NCBI RefSeq assembly: GCF_000019845.1
Contig: NC_010581.1
Location: 2,423,501-2,487,500 of the forward strand
Source: Beijerinckia indica subsp. indica ATCC 9039
Lineage (GTDB): Bacteria; Pseudomonadota; Alphaproteobacteria; Rhizobiales; Beijerinckiaceae
DNA: 64,000 nt
Reading direction: 5' to 3'
Made by a program: the position numbers and the translations under genes
Shown: one piece after another, positions 44,859 through 52,751 of the stretch
How positions within the stretch are numbered: the stretch's first letter is position 1
Layout of the letters: the number at the start of each line of letters is the position of its first letter
Notes under the pieces: generated by a model
What the model saw: only the letters and a program-made list of their open reading frames with translations
Databases searched by the model: none
Told to the model about the DNA's origin: nothing

Positions 44859-45460
44859 GGGCTTCCAAAAAGAAGAGAGAGTGCGCTCGATTTATCAGGC
44901 AAGCCCCGCGCCGGTATCGGGTATTAGATGAGTCTGGATAGAAATTGCTGGGGGCTTGCCAGCCAAATCTTTCATCTCATGATGACACTCCAGGACCGAG
45001 GAGATTGCAAGACCCTATGTCGGTTGCAAGATAAATGCGCGTCCATGCCAAATCGATCAAAGCCTGCGGCCAGCAAGTTGGCGCCCTATGGTTTCAATTG
45101 CGCCAGGAGCGGATAAATCAGCCCTCGGTCGGACAGTCGATCGGTGCCGAATATTATCCCCTTAACGGCTTGGTCTATTGACCTCTTTTCCAAACACGTC
45201 GTGATGGAAGAAGGACTTTACCAAAGTCTCATGGATCATGATCTGTCATGATCCATGACGTTCGGCGGATAACCGCCGCCCCTCCGTGGGCAAGTCTTGC
45301 TGAAAAACTCCGCGAGACTTGATATTATATCACGTCAAAATCAATTCAAACACTATTCGCGACAGTATCAAGATGCTACTCTAGCATTCAGAGTTCTGAC
45401 CATTTCAAAATTTCTTGTCGTTAATACAATATCGAACGATGGATGCAGGGAGGGGGAGAA
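44859..45460. other. divergent intergenic region with a perfect palindrome, entry to AT-rich island
   Basis: 600 bases between the aminopeptidase (minus) and the leader-like gene (plus). A perfect 13-bp stem at 45229-45258 (tcatggatcatga, loop tctg, tcatgatccatga) has no U-tract, so a protein-binding site is as likely as a terminator. Composition becomes AT-rich from about 45310 on. No gene seen. Confidence 0.5.
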
Positions 45461-46015
45461 ATGATTAGTACCTCTGGTATGGTGCTCAATAATCCTCGTT
45501 TGAGCGAGAGAATAGCTGAACTCTTTGATCAATTAAAGGGAAACGAAGCTCTACAAACTGAGTTTATTAACTCTCCTCATGCGCTTATTTGTGATAATAC
45601 ACCTACCAATGTTTCAGAATTAACTTCGAAGCACAAAGTTACGAAGTTCATATTTGATGCTTTAAAAGACGAAAGCTTAAACCTTTGGCTTAAAGCACAT
45701 CGGACTAAATCTCAAATATTTGAATCTGAAAGCAGTTTTCGCGATCTCGCACGTATTTTTATTGACTTTGGTTCACTGAAAAACGCAGAAGGCACAGCTC
45801 TATTACCAGAGATAGGGTTTACGGTGGTGCATTCCATCAGCAGAACTTACGTCAAAACACTGAATAACAGCACAACGTTTTTTACTAAAATATCGATAGT
45901 AGTGGAACCTCCTCAAATACAGTACGACGCACGGACCACGATGCAAATCGTCAGCCTGGCTGAGCAACTCCTCCACGCTTCCAATATACCACAACATGCG
46001 CCAGACGAGATGTAA
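45461..46015 (+). CDS. leader-peptide-like protein paired with a radical SAM enzyme
   Basis: 184 aa from ATG 45461, which has an unusually strong ribosome site (agggaggggga); the frame opens six codons earlier at 45443. The N-terminus MISTSGMVLNNPRLSERIAE, followed by LFDQLKGNEALQTEFINSP and HALICDN, resembles Nif11- or nitrile-hydratase-type RiPP leaders ('L..D..L...F..nP..al'). The remaining ~130 residues are mostly polar and end in EQLLHASNIPQHAPDEM; there is only one cysteine and no repeat core. It may be a long precursor, a substrate protein, or a recognition partner. Codon use is clearly AT-richer than neighbouring genes. No family recognised with confidence. Five bases separate it from the radical SAM gene. 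Confidence 0.65.
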   Translation: MISTSGMVLNNPRLSERIAELFDQLKGNEALQTEFINSPHALICDNTPTNVSELTSKHKVTKFIFDALKDESLNLWLKAHRTKSQIFESESSFRDLARIFIDFGSLKNAEGTALLPEIGFTVVHSISRTYVKTLNNSTTFFTKISIVVEPPQIQYDARTTMQIVSLAEQLLHASNIPQHAPDEM

Positions 46016-46020
46016 CAGCC

Positions 46021-47091
46021 ATGAATTGCGCAAAGCACGCACCGACGAAGCTGATTGCCAGCCCAAAGACCCTTTGTATCATGCTGACGTATGCGTGCAC
46101 GGCATCTTGTAATAATTGCGGAACGCTTAGTACCCCAAGTGACAAAAATATATTGAGTCTCGACATCGCTCTAAATGCAATAGAACAAGCAAATGCATTG
46201 GGCTTCGCCAATGTGGTTTTCACCGGAGGAGAATCTACTCTTCGTTGGAACGATTTGCTGTCCGCTATCCAAAAAGCCACTGAATTACAAATGCCTACCC
46301 GCCTTGTTACCAACGCGCATTGGGCAACTTCAGTTGATAGAGCGACAGCCCTCTTGAGCGAATTAGCTAATGTTGGGCTTGATGAAATCAACTTTAGCAC
46401 AGGAGACCAACATATAAGATTTGTACCCTTGCAAAGAGTTGTGTTTGCGACGTTGTCCGCCGTAAAAAACAATATGCCAGTCCATACAATGATTGAACTC
46501 ACTGCCGAGAGAAGTATATCTGTAAATGACTATTTACAACATCCTCTCGTCCAAGAATTGTCCGACAGAGAAAAGCGCTTAATAACGGCCACGGAAAGTC
46601 CTTGGATGCCATTAGATTCCAATCAAGTTGCTTGCTACCCAAGTAATTACGTCAGGAATCAAGACAACGTATTGAAATCAACAGGTTGTGATAGCGTCTT
46701 GCAAACGTATGTCGTCCAAGCTGATGGACGAGTAGGATCGTGCTGCGGATTGGGAATGAGGAAGGTGCCTGAGCTGAGCGTTGGAATGGCGGAAGGGAAC
46801 GCCTTCTTGGAAACGGCTATCGAAAGAGCCGAAGACGACTTTCTCAAGCTCTGGCTCCGCTTTCAAGGTCCAGAAAAGATCCTGGCTTGGGCGGCACAGT
46901 TCGACCCAACAATTTTATGGGAAAATAAGTATGCACATTGTTGTCAAGCCTGCATGAGAATCTATGACGATTCTCGTGTTCAGCAAGTCATTAAAGAACA
47001 TTACACCGAAATCGTGCCAGAAGTGATCAAGTTAGCATGGTTGAATGAATATTATCTTCCTGGAAAGCTCTTTCAGGATATCGATAATTAA
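46021..47091 (+). CDS. radical SAM protein with C-terminal cysteine-rich (SPASM/twitch-like) region
   Basis: 356 aa. The SAM/4Fe-4S motif is YACTASCNNC (Cys 26, 30, 33), followed by the GGE motif VVFTGGESTL (69-71) and the barrel (RLVTNAHWA, LDEINFSTGDQHIRF). C-terminal cysteines at 205, 223, 241, 242 (VGSCCGLG) and 307, 308, 311 (HCCQACM) could ligate one or two auxiliary clusters as in SPASM enzymes. Such enzymes install thioether, C-C or other links in peptides or proteins, guided by a leader; the leader-like protein encoded immediately upstream is the natural candidate. AT-rich like that gene, so probably transferred together. Substrate and product unknown. Confidence 0.85.
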   Translation: MNCAKHAPTKLIASPKTLCIMLTYACTASCNNCGTLSTPSDKNILSLDIALNAIEQANALGFANVVFTGGESTLRWNDLLSAIQKATELQMPTRLVTNAHWATSVDRATALLSELANVGLDEINFSTGDQHIRFVPLQRVVFATLSAVKNNMPVHTMIELTAERSISVNDYLQHPLVQELSDREKRLITATESPWMPLDSNQVACYPSNYVRNQDNVLKSTGCDSVLQTYVVQADGRVGSCCGLGMRKVPELSVGMAEGNAFLETAIERAEDDFLKLWLRFQGPEKILAWAAQFDPTILWENKYAHCCQACMRIYDDSRVQQVIKEHYTEIVPEVIKLAWLNEYYLPGKLFQDIDN

Positions 47092-47118
47092 ACGTATCTT
47101 CGTAAAGACGTCGAGTGC

Positions 47119-47724
47119 TCACGCCACGAAGCGGCGTGTCGCGGCCAGCCAATCGCGTGTCCTTTGTTCAGGATCCGGATTTAGGCTGATATCGGTCACA
47201 ACAGAGGCACTATCCGCACCGGCTTCCAGCACGCCCGCCACGCGGTCGAGATTGATGCCACCGATGCCGACGAGGGGAATGGAGCCGATCTTGCGTTTCC
47301 ATTCACCGAGACGCGCCAAGCCTTGCGGCGCGAAAGGCATGGCTTTCAAAATCGTCGGATAGATCGGCCCGAGCGCGATATAATCCGGCGCGCAGGCCAA
47401 GGCCCGTTCCAGCTCTTTTTCATCATGTGTGGAGAGGCCGAGCCGCAGTCCCGCGCGGCGGATCGCGGGGAGATCGGCGGTGTCGAGATCGCCCTGGCCG
47501 AGATGCACATAATCGCAGCCGAGATCGATCGCCTCGACCCAATAATCATTGACGATCAATTGGGCCCCATGCGTATCGCACAAGGTTCTGGCCTTGGCGA
47601 TTTCCGCGCGCAAAGGCTCGCCGGTCAGGTCCTTGACCCGCAATTGCACCAGCTTGACGCCGCAGGGCAGCAATCGCGCGAGCCAGGCGGCATTATCGAC
47701 GATAAGATAAAAGGGATCGAGCAT
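47119..47724 (-). CDS. thiE: thiamine phosphate synthase
   Basis: 201 aa TIM barrel joining HMP-PP and thiazole phosphate into thiamine phosphate. Signatures: VKLVQLRVKDLT, AQLIVNDYWVEAIDLGCDYVHLGQGDL, LGLSTHDEKEL, YIALGPIYPT and VGIGGINLDR...GADSASVVTDI. Last gene of thiO-thiS-thiG-thiE; the start shares one base with the thiG stop. A TenI-like paralogue cannot be fully excluded (NDYW instead of NDR), but the operon favours ThiE. Confidence 0.85.
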   Translation of the reverse strand: MLDPFYLIVDNAAWLARLLPCGVKLVQLRVKDLTGEPLRAEIAKARTLCDTHGAQLIVNDYWVEAIDLGCDYVHLGQGDLDTADLPAIRRAGLRLGLSTHDEKELERALACAPDYIALGPIYPTILKAMPFAPQGLARLGEWKRKIGSIPLVGIGGINLDRVAGVLEAGADSASVVTDISLNPDPEQRTRDWLAATRRFVA

Positions 47725-48527
47725 CAGGCGCTATCTCGAAAGGCAAGGCCACTCATCGTGGTGGAAGGTGTCGCCATGTCGCGTGGCTCCATGGGATGCG
47801 ACCGATAAGCGAGACGTCCCGCCTCGACGGCAAGGGCAAAGGCACGCGCCATGGCGACTGGATCACCCGCTTTGGCAATGGCCGTGTTGAGCAGGATCGC
47901 GTCATAGCCCATTTCCATCGCCGACGCCGCATGGGAAGGCGCGCCGATACCGGCATCAACGATCAAGGGCACATTGGGGAAATGTCCGCGCAAGGAGCGC
48001 AAAGCATAGGGATTATTAAGCCCACGGCCGGAGCCGATCGGCGCGGCCCAGGGCATCAAAACCTCGCAGCCCGCGCCCAGCAGTTTCTCGGCCACGACGA
48101 GATCATCGGTCGTATAGGGAAAGACCTGAAAACCATCCCGCGAGAGAATGCCCGCGGCCTCGACGAGACCAAAGACATCCGGCTGCAAGGTATCGTCTTC
48201 ACCAATGACTTCGAGCTTGATCCAGGATGTCTCAAACACTTCGCGGGCCATTTGCGCGGTCGTAACCGCTTCCTTCACCGTGCGGCAGCCAGCGGTATTC
48301 GGCAGCACGCGCAGCCCTTGTTCGCGGATGAGTGTCCAGAAATGCTCGCCCGCGCGGCTCGCTCCCGACTCCCGCCGCAAGGAAACCGTGACGACCTCCG
48401 TGCCGGAGACCTCCAAGGCCTGACTGAGCACGGCCGGCGAGGGATATTGCGCCGTTCCAACGAACAGCCGCGAGGCGAGCGAAACGCCATAGACGGAAAA
48501 AGGCTCCGTTTCCTTGCCATCGCTCAT
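47724..48527 (-). CDS. thiG: thiazole synthase
   Basis: 267 aa TIM-barrel enzyme that forms the thiazole phosphate from DXP, dehydroglycine and ThiS thiocarboxylate. Seen: [55 protein letters not shown] with the Schiff-base Lys, [17 protein letters not shown], and [29 protein letters not shown]. It receives sulfur from ThiS (upstream) and imine from ThiO. Confidence 0.95.
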   Translation of the reverse strand: MSDGKETEPFSVYGVSLASRLFVGTAQYPSPAVLSQALEVSGTEVVTVSLRRESGASRAGEHFWTLIREQGLRVLPNTAGCRTVKEAVTTAQMAREVFETSWIKLEVIGEDDTLQPDVFGLVEAAGILSRDGFQVFPYTTDDLVVAEKLLGAGCEVLMPWAAPIGSGRGLNNPYALRSLRGHFPNVPLIVDAGIGAPSHAASAMEMGYDAILLNTAIAKAGDPVAMARAFALAVEAGRLAYRSHPMEPRDMATPSTTMSGLAFRDSA

Positions 48528-48556
48528 GATATGATCCTCCCAATCGTCCGTCTTGA

Positions 48557-48754
48557 TTAGCCGCCTTGGCGCGGCATGAGGATTTCCACGCTATCCCCTT
48601 CTTGCAACGATGTCGTCGCGCGCTGATCCCGGCGCACGAAATTCTGGTTCACCGCCGTCGCGACCAGGGTTTCCACAAAATCGAGCTCGTTCAGCAAGGT
48701 GTCCAGCGTTGCCGCTGTCACCTCAAGCTCTTTGCCGTTCACGCGGATCTGCAT
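48557..48754 (-). CDS. thiS: sulfur carrier protein ThiS
   Basis: 65 aa ubiquitin-like carrier. Begins [12 protein letters not shown] (ATG 48754) and ends in MPRQGG, the di-glycine tail that is adenylated and thiocarboxylated. Longer upstream reading is inside thiO and is discarded. The start lies 32 bases inside the 3' end of thiO in another frame, consistent with coupled translation. Confidence 0.92.
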   Translation of the reverse strand: MQIRVNGKELEVTAATLDTLLNELDFVETLVATAVNQNFVRRDQRATTSLQEGDSVEILMPRQGG

Positions 48755-49736
48755 CCATGACCTCCGGAAAAGAAGCGCCTTCAAGAACCATGCGCCTGAT
48801 CCTGCGCGCCACGGGGGGCGCCAGAAGAAAACCATGCCGATAAAGACCATTGGCCCGAACGACATGACCCTCAACCCGCAGGCGTGGCAGATTATTGGGA
48901 AAGGCCGGACGCAAACCGGCCCCGGTTTCGATGATTTCCGCCTCTCCAAAGGCCGGATGCACGGTCATGGCCGCGCTCAGAAGTTCAACCATGGAACGGG
49001 CCGTGATCCGCCCCTCTTCCTCGTTTTCGATCGAGGTGGCGCCGATCATGAAACGGCCGTCGCCGCGCGGCACGATATAGACCGGAAAACGCGGATGCAG
49101 AAGCCGGATGGGCCTTGCGAGTCTGATATCCCCCGTCCGCAGAACCAGCATTTCGCCCTTGACCCCGCGCAAATCGGGCAAGGCATCCCGCCCGGCAAGG
49201 CCACGGCAATCGATGATCCAGTCAGCACCCGCTTCGGACAGGTCTTCGGCTTCGGTGCCGTAACGCAAAATGACATTGGGCGCTGCCGCCAATCGCTCAC
49301 CCAAGGCCGCCGTGGCTTGGCGTGGATCAAGATGGGCTTCTTCGGGAAAGAAAAGCGCCTCGCCAAAACGCCCTTCGAGATCAGGCTCGAGCGCGGCGAG
49401 CGCCGCGCCGTCCATCCGTTCATAATGGCTGGTAAGGCGAGAGAAACGGGCAAGTTCCGGCCGGTCGCGTGGCGGGGCAAGGACTAGGCTTCCTTGACGC
49501 GTCGCCACCGGTACATCTTCGGTCCAGAACCGCAGTGCCTCGAGCCCCATAGTGCCGACAATGGGTTCGGCGCTTTCGACCTCGCACCAGGGCGCGATCA
49601 TGCCGCCAGCGAGGAAAGAACAGCCCTTGCCGGGGCCATCACGCTGTTCGACGACTTCGACATCCGCCCCGTGGGAGGCAAATTCGAAAGCCGTCGTCAA
49701 TCCCATGATTCCGGCGCCGATAATGCGAATCCGCAT
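48723..49736 (-). CDS. thiO: glycine oxidase ThiO
   Basis: 337 aa FAD-dependent amine oxidase that supplies iminoglycine (dehydroglycine) for thiazole synthesis in aerobes. N-terminal dinucleotide fold RIIGAGIMGLTTAFEFA...VEVVEQ, then SFLAGGMIAPW, IIDCRGLAGRD, PVYIVPRGDGRFMIGATSIE and TGAGLRPAFPNNLP, GLYRHGFLLAPPVA near the end. First gene of the operon, immediately downstream of the TPP riboswitch. Confidence 0.93.
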   Translation of the reverse strand: MRIRIIGAGIMGLTTAFEFASHGADVEVVEQRDGPGKGCSFLAGGMIAPWCEVESAEPIVGTMGLEALRFWTEDVPVATRQGSLVLAPPRDRPELARFSRLTSHYERMDGAALAALEPDLEGRFGEALFFPEEAHLDPRQATAALGERLAAAPNVILRYGTEAEDLSEAGADWIIDCRGLAGRDALPDLRGVKGEMLVLRTGDIRLARPIRLLHPRFPVYIVPRGDGRFMIGATSIENEEEGRITARSMVELLSAAMTVHPAFGEAEIIETGAGLRPAFPNNLPRLRVEGHVVRANGLYRHGFLLAPPVARRIRRMVLEGASFPEVMDADPRERQRA

Positions 49737-49811
49737 AGTCTCGTCCTCTCAAAGCAGAAAAGGCGAGCGGCCGGCAAAGAAATAGAAATGAAGATGATAG
49801 AACATTTCGAT

Positions 49812-49912
49812 CGCCCTCCCTCCGCCAGCGTGAACTGGATCAGGTTCAAAGGGTCGCCGGGCGCCTTATGGGCATGCCAGCCTCTCAGCCCCCTGCCGGG
49901 GCTCCCCTGGTC
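49812..49912 (-). promoter_or_regulatory. TPP riboswitch (THI element)
   Basis: On the minus strand the conserved TPP aptamer parts occur in order: ggggagc..., ggggctgagagg (pyrimidine-sensor CTGAGA), then gaacctgatccagttc and cgctggcggaggga (pyrophosphate-binding helix). It lies 75 bases upstream of thiO and should shut down thiOSGE when TPP is abundant. Confidence 0.95.
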
Positions 49913-50311
49913 TGTCGCGAAAGCTGATCCAATCTCTTGCCTCTATTCGGAATTGCCCCGAATGCGCGGATCTCGATCAACCCTTCGTCCCGTGGATTTA
50001 AGCACAGGCGCTTCCAGACGCAAGCCCTAGATGGCCTGTCCTAGAGCAGATGCGATGTTTCGCATCTGCTCCCCCTTAAAAAGTGAGAGCGGGGTCAATG
50101 ACTTCTTATCGCGAAGCGATTCGGCCTAAACTCATCCCGCTCTTAGCGGCAGACCTCATGTCGCATGAGTTTCCAGCGAGGACCGATGAAGGCAAACTCA
50201 CGAAAGTCACACCATGGCGACCATGATCGCGGAAAAGCGATCTGCTAGATCGTTCAAGAGGCCTCTGCCCTTGAGTCGAAAATCACGTCGAAAATCACGA
50301 AGTCGAACATC
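49913..50311. other. intergenic region with REP-like palindromes
   Basis: 400 bases between the thi operon and the GST gene. 50044-50071 is a perfect 12-bp hairpin (gagcagatgcga, loop tgtt, tcgcatctgctc). About 15-75 bases farther on, agagcggg and cccgctct can pair around 50085-50145. The two-arm design resembles repetitive extragenic palindromes of Hyphomicrobiales. No gene seen. Confidence 0.5.
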
Positions 50312-50911
50312 ATGAAACTGCTCTACAGTTCAACGTCGCCCTATGCCCGTAAAGTGAGAATCACGGCCTTTGAAACGGGATTGCACGATCGGATCGAACT
50401 GGTCCCGATTGACACGACCAACCCCGCCAGCGGTTTGTCGGCCCACAATCCCCTGTCCAAGATCCCTGTGCTGGAAACCGAATTCGGCCCCCTCTACGAC
50501 AGCCCCGTGATCTGCGAATATCTCGATAGCCTCCACGATGGCCCAAAGCTCTTTCCAGCCGCTGGCAGTGCTCGTTGGAACGCCCTGCGCTGGCAAGCCC
50601 TGGCCGACGGCCTCCTCGATGCCGCTCTACTGATCCGACATGAGTCAATCCGGCCGGTGGAGTATCAATTCGAGCCTTACATCGAAAAGCAGAAGGGCAA
50701 AATTCTAGGCGCGCTCGACGCCATGGAAAAAGGCGCCGCAGATCTCGAAGGCCGGCTGACAATCGGCACGATCACCGCCGCCTGCGCGCTCGGCTATCTC
50801 GATCTGCGTTTTACCGATCTCGCCTGGCGGGAGAGCTACCCCAATCTGGCGAAATGGCACAAGGCCTTTGCCGCCCGCTCTTCGTATGTCGATACACTCG
50901 CCAAAGCGTGA
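50312..50911 (+). CDS. glutathione S-transferase
   Basis: 199 aa. The N-terminal thioredoxin-like domain KLLYSSTSPYARKVRI carries the Ser/Tyr active-site region, NPLSKIPVLE gives the cis-Pro loop, and YDSPVICEYLD the glutathione-binding E/S. An all-helical C-terminal domain follows (LDLRFTDLAWRESYPNLAKW). Detoxification or a metabolic GST; substrate unknown. A 12-bp hairpin (50922-50953, gaagggcgcata / tatgcgcccttc) lies 10 bases after the stop. Confidence 0.9.
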   Translation: MKLLYSSTSPYARKVRITAFETGLHDRIELVPIDTTNPASGLSAHNPLSKIPVLETEFGPLYDSPVICEYLDSLHDGPKLFPAAGSARWNALRWQALADGLLDAALLIRHESIRPVEYQFEPYIEKQKGKILGALDAMEKGAADLEGRLTIGTITAACALGYLDLRFTDLAWRESYPNLAKWHKAFAARSSYVDTLAKA

Positions 50912-50921
50912 GTGCGCCTAT

Positions 50922-50953
50922 GAAGGGCGCATAAGCACGAGTATGCGCCCTTC
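50922..50953 (+). terminator. probable terminator hairpin after the GST gene
   Basis: Perfect 12-bp stem with 8-base loop directly after the stop codon. It lacks a clear U-tract, so termination is likely but not certain. Confidence 0.5.
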
Positions 50954-51355
50954 GTAGCTTCTGATTGAAAGGGACGTCAGGAATTTATGATTCCTGGTGC
51001 CAGAATCGATAATTTTATCAACTTCTCAAGTCAGCCAAAACCCGACTCTTCCGAACCGATTTCATTGCTTTTAAGCGGATATTCTGCCCGACTGGCTAAT
51101 TTGACCCGAAGGCGACCTCGGCGTCTCGAACTCGACTCGTTTTTGAGTCTGCAAGCTCGTAGAAGTAGATGTACCGATAGGCAATCGGTGTATAAGTCGT
51201 TGGGAGCAGCAGCAGTTCACCAGAGGCTAGCCTGGTCGCCGATAGGCAGCGTTTGTCGCGTGCTCATTGCGTAAACACGTAGCTAGGTTGAGTCGAGTCA
51301 GCGATTATTCAAAGTTAAACAAGGCTTTTTAAAGCGCTTCGGTTGAGGAGGCGGC
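50954..51355. other. intergenic region before the three-gene defence-like unit
   Basis: About 400 bases. A 95-codon frame (50987-51274) has no ribosome site and a frame-shadow-like composition, so I do not call it. Probably contains the promoter of the downstream operon and possibly decayed mobile DNA. Confidence 0.4.
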
Positions 51356-52276
51356 GTGATTAACGCAGTTCAGATATGGAATCCCGATGATTGGGAGGTA
51401 TTCGCGCTCAGCTTATTACAGTGCCGACACGGAGCCCTGAAAGTGCACAAAATCCCTGCAGCCCACAAAGGTGACTTTGGCATCGATTATTACTGCACAG
51501 ACCAGGCTGTCGCCTACCAATGTTATGCTGTGCAGGAGCCTATTGACATCGCCACGCGAGCTGATCGCCAGAAAAGGAAAATCACTACTGATCTCGCTAA
51601 AATCGTCTCGAAGGCGGCCGAGGTTTCGCAGCTATTCCTTGGCTATCCCATTAAACATTGGATCCTCTTGACACCGCTGCATGACAGTAAGGACGTCAAC
51701 CTCCATTGCTCGAAGAAGACCCAGGAGTTCCGCAAGCAGAAGCTGGCACATCTCGACGCCAACTTTGAAATTGCCATCCACGACCAGAATTCTTTCCCCA
51801 GTAGCGCCGTGGCGGCCGGCATGTCTGCATTGGCGATGGTAATGCTGAACGTTCCCCGCCCGACCGATGAGGAGATGAACCAGTGGCAGGCCGCATCACC
51901 TGACCTCCTCGCCAACGCCACCCACAAGCTTATGAAGCGTACCGGCTCCGATAGGGTTAAGGGAGCCGTAGCGGAGGCCGTGAGATCCTTTCTAGAAGGC
52001 AATGCGATCCTTGATGCACTACGCTCAGGCTCACCCGATATGTATGAGAAGGTTATGGCTGCAGTAGCCAGTCGATCTCGTCGTTTAAGTTTTGCCGGGC
52101 CTCAAGGCGGTCCTGGACCAAGCGCAATCTTGAACACTGAAATCGACAGCCTGATCACTGCGATCAAGGCGGCAGCACCTAATATCTCAGACGACAACGC
52201 CAATCAGATTGCGTTCGGCACGGTATCCGATTGGATCATGCGATGCCCTTTGGATTTTCCCTCCGATGCCGCCTGA
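51356..52276 (+). CDS. restriction-endonuclease-like component of an ABC three-component system
   Basis: 306 aa from GTG 51356 with gaggagg upstream. The N-terminal ~65 residues (DDWEVFALSLLQCRHG, HKGDFGIDYYCTDQ, AVAYQCYAV) follow the PD-(D/E)xK nuclease-like pattern with GDxGID then QxY in place of QxK, a form I associate with effector proteins of ABC-3C type conflict systems. The rest is helical and carries no recognised domain, ending in a C-terminal helical region (IDSLITAIKAAAPNISDDNANQ). It is the first of three tightly overlapping genes, so it probably works with the SMC-like ATPase. Nuclease activity is inferred and uncertain because the motif lysine is not evident. Confidence 0.68.
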   Translation: MINAVQIWNPDDWEVFALSLLQCRHGALKVHKIPAAHKGDFGIDYYCTDQAVAYQCYAVQEPIDIATRADRQKRKITTDLAKIVSKAAEVSQLFLGYPIKHWILLTPLHDSKDVNLHCSKKTQEFRKQKLAHLDANFEIAIHDQNSFPSSAVAAGMSALAMVMLNVPRPTDEEMNQWQAASPDLLANATHKLMKRTGSDRVKGAVAEAVRSFLEGNAILDALRSGSPDMYEKVMAAVASRSRRLSFAGPQGGPGPSAILNTEIDSLITAIKAAAPNISDDNANQIAFGTVSDWIMRCPLDFPSDAA

Positions 52277-52751
52277 AAGTTCCCTAAAGACAATCCTGAG
52301 TGGGCCATTTTCTTTCACTGCGCGGCCTGAACCAGTTGCGGGTGATCTGAGAATGTCTTGGGGGATCGCTATTCTCCTGTTGAGCTTGCGAAGCAGCCGC
52401 GGCAAAAAGGGTAGCTTCCAGAAGCTTCAATTCTTGGCTCACGCTGTGCGGATCGCCGAGGGGCGTGACGACGTCCGTGCGCTTCTGCGCGGTGATCTGC
52501 GGCCTTCAGATATCTCAGTGCGAGTCGAACCTTGGCTCAATCGAGCGGTCGCCTTCGCCCACGCACTGAAACTGGTTTCTGTCGATAGGGGCAAATCCAT
52601 CTCTCTGACGGACAAGGGTGCCACAGTCGCCAATGCAATTGCCAGTGACAAGGGCGTTCTTTCCGAAGAGCGCACCTTCCTCTTCGAGGTCGCACCAAAG
52701 TTGACGGAGGTCCTAGTGACCAAGATTTGGCGGATGGAGGACTTACATTGA
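52266..52751 (+). CDS. small middle component of the ABC three-component system
   Basis: About 161 aa from ATG 52266, 11 bases inside the preceding gene. Motifs are generic: MSWGIAILLLSLRSSRGKKGSFQKLQFLAHAVR, then a winged-helix-like end (NRAVAFAHALKLVSVDRGKSISLTDKGATVANAI) with a typical 'LTDKG' wing, as in small middle components that link the effector to the ATPase. Its TGA overlaps the next gene's TTG start. Assignment rests on position and this helix-turn-helix-like tail. Confidence 0.62.
   Translation: MPPESSLKTILSGPFSFTARPEPVAGDLRMSWGIAILLLSLRSSRGKKGSFQKLQFLAHAVRIAEGRDDVRALLRGDLRPSDISVRVEPWLNRAVAFAHALKLVSVDRGKSISLTDKGATVANAIASDKGVLSEERTFLFEVAPKLTEVLVTKIWRMEDLH

Noticed and set aside
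43671..44927. 418-codon plus-strand frame opposite the aminopeptidase gene
   Set aside because: It is a shadow of the M24B gene, whose catalytic motifs are complete on the minus strand; the translation is Arg-rich and unlike any protein.
48557..48949. 130-aa form of ThiS
   Set aside because: The first 65 residues are thiO read in another frame; real ThiS begins at MQIRVNG and has the normal 65-aa length.
50987..51274. 95-codon plus-strand frame between GST and the ABC-type operon
   Set aside because: No ribosome site, no domain, odd composition; treated as intergenic.
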